From contig NC_010170.1 of the NCBI RefSeq assembly GCF_000067205.1, positions 1,178,001 to 1,242,000 on the forward strand: a DNA stretch of 64,000 nucleotides, written 5' to 3'. The notes below the pieces were generated by a model. It was not told the origin of the DNA. It was given only the letters and a program-made list of their open reading frames with translations, and searched no databases. This DNA comes from Bordetella petrii. Its GTDB lineage: Bacteria > Pseudomonadota > Gammaproteobacteria > Burkholderiales > Burkholderiaceae_B. Both the position numbers and the translations under genes were made by a program. Positions 59,757 through 64,000 of this stretch are shown here, piece by piece (the stretch's first letter is position 1; every line of letters begins with the position of its first letter).

Positions 59757-60734
59757 ATGTCTGCTCCGCTAATTGGCCCGCTGCCGCCAGAATTGCAGTC
59801 TCACCCCGCCTATACCCGTGTCTTTAAGCCCGGACAACTCACCTTCGGCTTCATCATGCCGCTGGAGGGTTATCCGGATTCGCCGTTTCCGACCCTTGAA
59901 AACCATGCGCGCATGGCCCGAATCGCGGACGAGGCCGGATTCTCCGCGCTCTGGATGCGCGACGTGCCGTTCTATGACCCGAATTTTGGCGACACCGGAC
60001 AGATGCTGGACCCCATGGTTTATCTGGGCTACCTCGCCGCCCATACGCGGCGCATCGCGCTGGGCACCGCTGGCATCGTGTTGACGCTCCGAGATCCGCT
60101 CATCGTCGCCAAGCAAGCCACTTCTGCCGATCATCTGCTGGATGGCCGTCCGCTGCTGGGACTTTCCACCGGCGATAGAAGCATCGAGTATCCGGCGTTC
60201 GGCCTGGACTACGAGAATCGCGCCGAGCGGTTTCGGGAGGGCTTCGGCCTTATCAAAACGGTCACCGAAAACGCCTTCCCGGTCGCCCGCACCCAGCACT
60301 ATGGCCAACTCGAGGGCACTATAGATCTCATTCCGAAACCGGTCGGGCGGCGGCTGCCCATGATCGTTGTTGGCAGGGCACGCCAGACCTTCTCCTGGAT
60401 CGCGCAGAACAGCGACGCCTGGCTCTGGCATCTGAGTGATTTCCGGCAGTTGCCCGCCATGCTCGAGGAATGGCGTTCGGTACATGGTGAAAACTGGCTT
60501 CGGCCCTACGGGTATGGGGCTTTCTTCGACTTGCTCGATAACCCGAATGCGCCCATGCAATACGTGGGAAATGGTTTGCGATCCGGCCGCAACGCGTTGA
60601 TTGCGCTGTTGGCGCATCAGCAAGAGCACGGCGTGAGCCATGTGGCGTTCAACCTGAAAGCCTTGCGCCGGCCTGCCGAGGACGCGTTGGCCGAATTGGC
60701 GGAGTTCGTGCTGCCGCAATTTCCTTCCGAATGA
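59757..60734 (+). CDS. LLM-class oxidoreductase (BA3436/TIGR03571-like)
   Basis: A 325-residue luciferase-type protein, paralogous to the one at 57538. FKPGQLTFGFIMPLEGYPD, ALWMRDVPFYDPNFGD and GIVLTLRDPLIVAKQATSAD show the shared family. It is transcribed with the NTF2-like gene that starts 11 bases downstream. The LysR protein at 58665 is the likely regulator. Confidence 0.9.
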   Translation: MSAPLIGPLPPELQSHPAYTRVFKPGQLTFGFIMPLEGYPDSPFPTLENHARMARIADEAGFSALWMRDVPFYDPNFGDTGQMLDPMVYLGYLAAHTRRIALGTAGIVLTLRDPLIVAKQATSADHLLDGRPLLGLSTGDRSIEYPAFGLDYENRAERFREGFGLIKTVTENAFPVARTQHYGQLEGTIDLIPKPVGRRLPMIVVGRARQTFSWIAQNSDAWLWHLSDFRQLPAMLEEWRSVHGENWLRPYGYGAFFDLLDNPNAPMQYVGNGLRSGRNALIALLAHQQEHGVSHVAFNLKALRRPAEDALAELAEFVLPQFPSE

Positions 60735-60745
60735 GGTGACTCACC

Positions 60746-61669
60746 ATGTCGAATGCTATTACCCGCCCCGTCTTGACTGCTGCCGTGGACGCGTTTATCC
60801 AGGCCTGGCAAAGCGCACCTGCGCGGCTCTCGCCGCTCGATGTGTCCGAGGAAGTCGAACTTGTCTCCAGCCACCGCGCTGCGGCGCAAGGCCGGAACGC
60901 CGTGACGGCTTGGCTGGCTGCGGAAAGGTCTCCCTTCGAGGCGTTGGAGATTGCACACAGCAATCTGGTGCTTGCTGCAACTGATGAAGAAGGCGTTGTT
61001 GGGGCGTACTTTTATGGCCAAGGATCGGCCCCCGAGGGGCGGACGTTGGCTTTTGGCGGCGTTCTGCTCCTTACCGTGAAGAACGCCGCCGAGGCGGCGC
61101 GTATCACGCGCATCCAGATTCAGATGAACTGGACGGAGGGAGACCCGAAGCTGGCCCCTGATTGGACGATGCCAGTGATGCGGCGGCTTTGGGAACCGGG
61201 CGACACCGCGCCGGCCATCGTCAGCGAGCTGGATGCGCCGTGGCGCCGTGTGCCGCAAAGCAAGCTCACGTTTACTGACGATGAGGCGATAGCAAGTGCC
61301 TGGTATCGCTATGCATGGGCGCTGGATCAAGCCGATTACTCGCTGTTCGACGCAGCCTTCACAGCGGATGCGACGGCGGAACTGACGCCGATGGGAACGC
61401 TGACGGGCAAGCACACGTTGGTGGGCACGCTCAAAGCCTTCCGCATGCCCTGGCCTTGGATGAAGCACTACGGGGAGCCGATCTCGATTGAACACGATGG
61501 CAGCACGGCAACCATGATTCTCGGACGGCTGATACCAGGTCGCACGCGGACAGCGTCGGGCAAGCGCCTCTTCGGCGCCCATTACAAAATCGGTGCGCGA
61601 AAAACGGCGGGGCAGGGATGGCAGATCAATGAAATGCGCTACGTGCCCGGTTGGGTGGAAGTCGAGTGA
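60746..61669 (+). CDS. double NTF2/SnoaL-like domain protein
   Basis: A 307-residue protein made of two NTF2-like (SnoaL) units: residues about 1-150 (AAVDAFIQAWQSAPARLS, then GRNAVTAWLAAERSPF) and about 165-305 (DEAIASAWYRYAWALDQADY, then LTGKHTLVGTLKAF). SnoaL-like folds include cyclases, hydratases and isomerases. It is co-transcribed with the LLM gene. I cannot assign a reaction. Confidence 0.8.
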   Translation: MSNAITRPVLTAAVDAFIQAWQSAPARLSPLDVSEEVELVSSHRAAAQGRNAVTAWLAAERSPFEALEIAHSNLVLAATDEEGVVGAYFYGQGSAPEGRTLAFGGVLLLTVKNAAEAARITRIQIQMNWTEGDPKLAPDWTMPVMRRLWEPGDTAPAIVSELDAPWRRVPQSKLTFTDDEAIASAWYRYAWALDQADYSLFDAAFTADATAELTPMGTLTGKHTLVGTLKAFRMPWPWMKHYGEPISIEHDGSTATMILGRLIPGRTRTASGKRLFGAHYKIGARKTAGQGWQINEMRYVPGWVEVE

Positions 61670-61675
61670 GACCAC

Positions 61676-61714
61676 GGCGCGTCTTCCACGGCCAAAAATC
61701 GGGGAGGACGCGCC
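61676..61714. terminator. hairpin between convergent genes
   Basis: GGCGCGTCTTCC pairs with GGAGGACGCGCC (11 of 12 bases, with one G-T pair), between the NTF2-like stop and the convergent monooxygenase stop. Probably a bidirectional terminator structure; no T-run follows. Confidence 0.5.
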
Positions 61715-61728
61715 GCACGAAAGACGTG

Positions 61729-62943
61729 CTACTGCCAAGCCGGCGCAACTGCGGTCTCGCGCATGATCGCTTCAGGTGTCCGGTATCGTTCGGCCATCTC
61801 CCGCTCTTTCTCGTCGCGGAGTTGGGCCTGCATGTAACGGCCCAGGTCGCGGGCATGGCCAACGATAAACTTGCCGAACGCCAGCCGATCGCGCTCGTAG
61901 GCCTGCAACGCGTGGATCACGTCCTGTGTGCCATCCAGCGCGTCCACCAGAGCGCGTGCGTCGCCGGCTGCCTTGGTCACGCCCATGCCACAGTGGGGCC
62001 GGGCGACGAAGGCCGCGTCGCCCAGCAGGGCGATCCGGCCGACGGCCAAGCGCTGGCTCTCCAGGTCAAAGATCGGCTGGAAGAACAGGTTTTCCGTCTT
62101 CTCAACGACTTCGGCGAACTGCGGCGCCAACACCGAATGCGCCGCGTCGCGCGCATGCTGCACGATTTCGGGCCGGATGAGGGGTGGGGGGATGCCGTCC
62201 ATCCAGACTTGGCCCTGGCTGTCGGTCACCATGTCGCGAAAGGTGGTCTGGGCATCTGCGGGGCGATACCAAACGAAATTGAAACGGCGCGCGCCTGCCT
62301 CGGCGTCGGCGGATCCCGCTACGGGATACGCGATCATCTGTTCGTGCGGGGGCAGCCCGAACGCAAAATAGGGGCAGAGTTCTTGTCGGGTGCGGGGACT
62401 TAGGGCGGACTCTTCCACCAGGCCGCGCCAGGCGATGTACCCGGCGTACTCGGGTCGAACCTCAGGAAGCAGCGCTTGGCGGATAGTTGATCGAAGCCCG
62501 TCCGCGGCAATTACCAGATCAGCCGAGACGCGTGCGCCGCCAACGAACACCAGGGTCGCCGTGTGCTCATCCTGCGTGATGCGCTCCAGGGCGTGACCCC
62601 GGTGATAGCGGGACTCTGGGAAACGCGCTTTCAGAATGCTGTACAACCGTCCCCATGCCGTCAGCAATTGAGGCAAGGGCCGGCTTGCCAGGACGCTTCC
62701 GTCAAGGGCCAGCGTAACGCGCTCGGCGACCTCGATGCCGACCGATTCGTCCGACTCGACCCCGATACGGCCGAGCACGTCGAGCAATTCGGGATGTGTC
62801 ACGATGCCCGCTCCGCGTCCCGCCAACTCATCTCCGACGCGTTCGTACACGTCGACGTCCCAGCCTGCACGCAATAGCAGGTTCGCAGCGAACAAACCAC
62901 CGAGCGATCCCCCGACCACCGCAGCCTTACGCGTCGTCGCCAT
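61729..62943 (-). CDS. FAD-dependent monooxygenase, 2,6-dihydroxypyridine hydroxylase-like
   Basis: A 404-residue flavoprotein monooxygenase. The FAD motif is AAVVGGSLGGLFAANLLL, the second motif VIAADGLRSTIR and the GD motif LLGDAAFVARPH. FNFVWYRPAD and YIAWRGLVEES resemble 2,6-dihydroxypyridine 3-hydroxylase proteins. ATG 62943 lies inside the end of the VOC gene (17-base overlap); the frame extends to 63096 without family-like sequence. A pyridine-derived or other hydroxylated ring substrate is plausible. Confidence 0.87.
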   Translation of the reverse strand: MATTRKAAVVGGSLGGLFAANLLLRAGWDVDVYERVGDELAGRGAGIVTHPELLDVLGRIGVESDESVGIEVAERVTLALDGSVLASRPLPQLLTAWGRLYSILKARFPESRYHRGHALERITQDEHTATLVFVGGARVSADLVIAADGLRSTIRQALLPEVRPEYAGYIAWRGLVEESALSPRTRQELCPYFAFGLPPHEQMIAYPVAGSADAEAGARRFNFVWYRPADAQTTFRDMVTDSQGQVWMDGIPPPLIRPEIVQHARDAAHSVLAPQFAEVVEKTENLFFQPIFDLESQRLAVGRIALLGDAAFVARPHCGMGVTKAAGDARALVDALDGTQDVIHALQAYERDRLAFGKFIVGHARDLGRYMQAQLRDEKEREMAERYRTPEAIMRETAVAPAWQ

Positions 62944-63412
62944 GTTTGGCCTCCATCGGTTGTGCGGAATTTGCCAGCGCGATGGCCTCCGCGGCAGGGT
63001 AGTTGAGTTCGATCGTGACGCCCGATGGGTCTTCGACGAATACCTGGTGTAGACCGAGACCGGGCACCGTCCGTTCGCGGAAAGGAAGGTCGGCACCGGT
63101 CAGGCGCTCCCGCATGTCGGCGAGGTCGGAGGCCAGAAAGGCCAGGTGGTCCACGGCGCCGCTGCCTTGAAGGCTGGACGCTTCTTTATCGCCGAGGTAG
63201 TCAGACAGCCCCTGAGGATCGTTGGGGTCGATGCCGATGATATGGACGACGCCGAAATCCGCCTCGTCGCCGCCTTGGTAGAGCCAGATGCCGGGAAAGT
63301 TGAACGCCGGCCGAAAGCCCTCCTTGAATCCCAGGACCGTGGTGTAGAAATGGCGCGACGCCTCAAGGGAGGTGGTTCGCACCGAGTAGTGGGCAAGCTT
63401 GCGGATAGGCAT
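62927..63412 (-). CDS. VOC-family (glyoxalase/extradiol dioxygenase-like) protein
   Basis: A 161-residue vicinal-oxygen-chelate protein. KLAHYSVRTTSLEASRHFY supplies the first metal His, DHLAFLASDLADM the second region and VFVEDPSGVTIELNYP the closing Glu. The three expected metal ligands (His8, a His near residue 80 and Glu) are visible. It opens the leftward operon with the monooxygenase. AAAGGAGGAGCAAC precedes ATG. Ring cleavage or isomerisation would fit. Confidence 0.88.
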   Translation of the reverse strand: MPIRKLAHYSVRTTSLEASRHFYTTVLGFKEGFRPAFNFPGIWLYQGGDEADFGVVHIIGIDPNDPQGLSDYLGDKEASSLQGSGAVDHLAFLASDLADMRERLTGADLPFRERTVPGLGLHQVFVEDPSGVTIELNYPAAEAIALANSAQPMEAKHGDDA

Positions 63413-63431
63413 GTTGCTCCTCCTTTTTTAG

Positions 63432-63445
63432 TGATCGGTTGATAA
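63432..63445. promoter_or_regulatory. candidate operator copy 1 (ATC-GGTT-GAT)
   Basis: TGATCGGTTGATAA has an ATC-N4-GAT core, 21 bases from the centre of the next copy, so two helical turns. It lies downstream of the predicted -10 for the VOC operon. Confidence 0.4.
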
Positions 63446-63474
63446 ATACTAATGATCGAACGATCAATAAACAA
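63446..63474 (-). promoter_or_regulatory. predicted promoter for VOC-monooxygenase operon
   Basis: Read on the minus strand, TTGTTT (63474-63469) and TAGTAT (63451-63446) are 17 bases apart. The best operator copy (63453-63466) fills the spacer, so a bound repressor would exclude polymerase. Confidence 0.5.
63453..63466. promoter_or_regulatory. candidate TetR-type operator copy 2 (TGATCG-AA-CGATCA)
   Basis: TGATCGAACGATCA is an inverted repeat with perfect 6-bp arms. A second repeat with the same core ATCGAACGAT lies at 63552-63565. Such repeats are typical of TetR-family repressors; the regulator itself is not in the window. Confidence 0.6.
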
Positions 63475-63551
63475 GCTCAATTCAGCGAAAGGACCACTGG
63501 GGTTTTCCCCTTAATGGATTTCGTTGACATTGGCCATGTCCTGGATCAAAG

Positions 63552-63565
63552 TTATCGAACGATAA
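63552..63565. promoter_or_regulatory. candidate TetR-type operator copy 3 (TTATCG-AA-CGATAA)
   Basis: TTATCGAACGATAA has perfect 6-bp arms and lies 37 bases before the binding-protein start, just downstream of a TTGACA at 63524-63529. It would cover the -10/start region of the rightward promoter. The 190-base divergent region has no gene. Confidence 0.6.
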
Positions 63566-63602
63566 ACAACGAATTTCAGATTCGTGAGACGAGGAGACTT
63601 CG

Positions 63603-64000
63603 ATGACCATGCGAACGTCGGGCATGCTTGGATCTCTGCTGCTGGGTGCGATGCTCTCAGCCGCGGTGGCACAGGCTCAGAACATCAAGATCGGCCTACC
63701 AGTTCCCCTGAGCGGCCCGTATGGCGCGGAGGCGCAGGACCAGGTTCGTAATGCCGAGCTGGCGGTCAAGCAGTTCAATGACGCGGGGGGGCTCAACGGC
63801 CAGAAGGCCGAACTGCTGGTGCGTGACGACCGGTTGAATCCTGCGGAGGCCGCGACGCGGGCGCTTGAGCTTATCGAGAAGGACGGAGTCAACTTCATTG
63901 TGGGCGGCCTGTCTGCGGCGACGCAGTTGTCGATCAACAATGTGACCCGGCAGCGCAAGAAGCTCTACATCTCCATCAGCCAGTCCGACGCGATCAACGA
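63603..64000 (+). CDS. Liv-type periplasmic substrate-binding protein, 5' part
   Basis: An open frame from ATG 63603 to the window end (132 codons). The signal peptide runs MTMRTSGMLGSLLLGAMLSA with cleavage after AQA; the mature protein begins NIKIGLPVPLSGPYGAEAQD, then AVKQFNDAGGLNGQKAELLV, the Peripla_BP_6 pattern. GAGACGAGGAGACTTCG precedes it as ribosome site. It probably starts a third Liv-type import operon to the right, under the same operators as the VOC operon. Confidence 0.85.
   Translation, partial: MTMRTSGMLGSLLLGAMLSAAVAQAQNIKIGLPVPLSGPYGAEAQDQVRNAELAVKQFNDAGGLNGQKAELLVRDDRLNPAEAATRALELIEKDGVNFIVGGLSAATQLSINNVTRQRKKLYISISQSDAIN

Noticed and set aside
1..64000. tRNA, rRNA or riboswitch genes
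   Set aside because: I saw no tRNA cloverleaf, rRNA-like stretch or known riboswitch core while reading; a covariance-model scan would be needed to exclude small RNAs.

Overview
The window is high-GC DNA that looks like an environmental betaproteobacterium of the Burkholderiales, probably Alcaligenaceae (Bordetella/Achromobacter/Pigmentiphaga type). This rests on the Bug/TctC-type solute receptor, the many ABC branched-chain-type (Liv) transporters, and the density of CoA-dependent catabolic genes with TetR, IclR and LysR regulators. The genus is inference. Both window edges cut genes: an acyl-CoA dehydrogenase at the left and a Liv-type binding protein at the right.

Region 1 (1-21070) is an acyl-CoA catabolic island: acyl-CoA dehydrogenase, metallo-beta-lactamase-fold hydrolase, PaaK-like protein, crotonases, CaiB-type CoA transferase, SCP2-type thiolase, two acyl-CoA ligases, HSD10-like and other SDRs, and a complete LivGHMKF importer whose operon also encodes one of the ligases. 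That ligase is split by an IS3-family element (11308-12551). A TetR regulator (20360) closes the region. Similar TTAC(C/T)-N4-GGT-type inverted repeats lie upstream of the regulator and at two other promoters, suggesting one regulon.

Region 2 (about 21100-31800) is a graveyard of mobile DNA. It holds the decayed end of a Tn7/Tn5053-like transposon: a truncated TniQ-like protein, small cargo genes including a DUF6494 protein, and three 23-bp terminal repeats ending in CAGACA. Beside it is a peptidoglycan-binding/L,D-transpeptidase-like gene broken twice, by an IS3-family element (24004-25647) and by an IS66 copy (from 25904). A second, inverted IS66 starts inside the first one's tnpC, and is itself interrupted by an IS3 remnant and a full IS21 (istA-istB).

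Region 3 (31823-54453) is a second catabolic island. A rightward operon encodes an AtuA-like protein with a separate small AtuA-C-terminal-like protein, both subunits of a biotin-dependent acyl-CoA carboxylase, a CaiB transferase, a MaoC-like protein, a Bug receptor and two crotonases. Two tandem IclR genes face it. A leftward operon encodes a crotonase, a 3-hydroxyisobutyrate-dehydrogenase-like enzyme, LivKHMGF, an SDR, a Dabb protein and an Old Yellow Enzyme. A LysR gene and a two-subunit CoA transferase read rightward. A repeated AAAAYGAAATTMGA motif links the IclR promoter to the AtuA operon, and TGTGC-N6-GCACA repeats flank the LysR gene.

Region 4 (54454-64000) is rich in flavin enzymes: three luciferase-like (LLM) oxidoreductases, an ene-reductase, a ChaC-like cyclotransferase, LysR, a double NTF2-like protein, a 2,6-dihydroxypyridine-hydroxylase-like FAD monooxygenase, a VOC dioxygenase-like protein and a divergent Liv-type binding protein. 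The last two share a promoter region with ATC-N4-GAT operators. Substrates of the pathways cannot be read from sequence alone.
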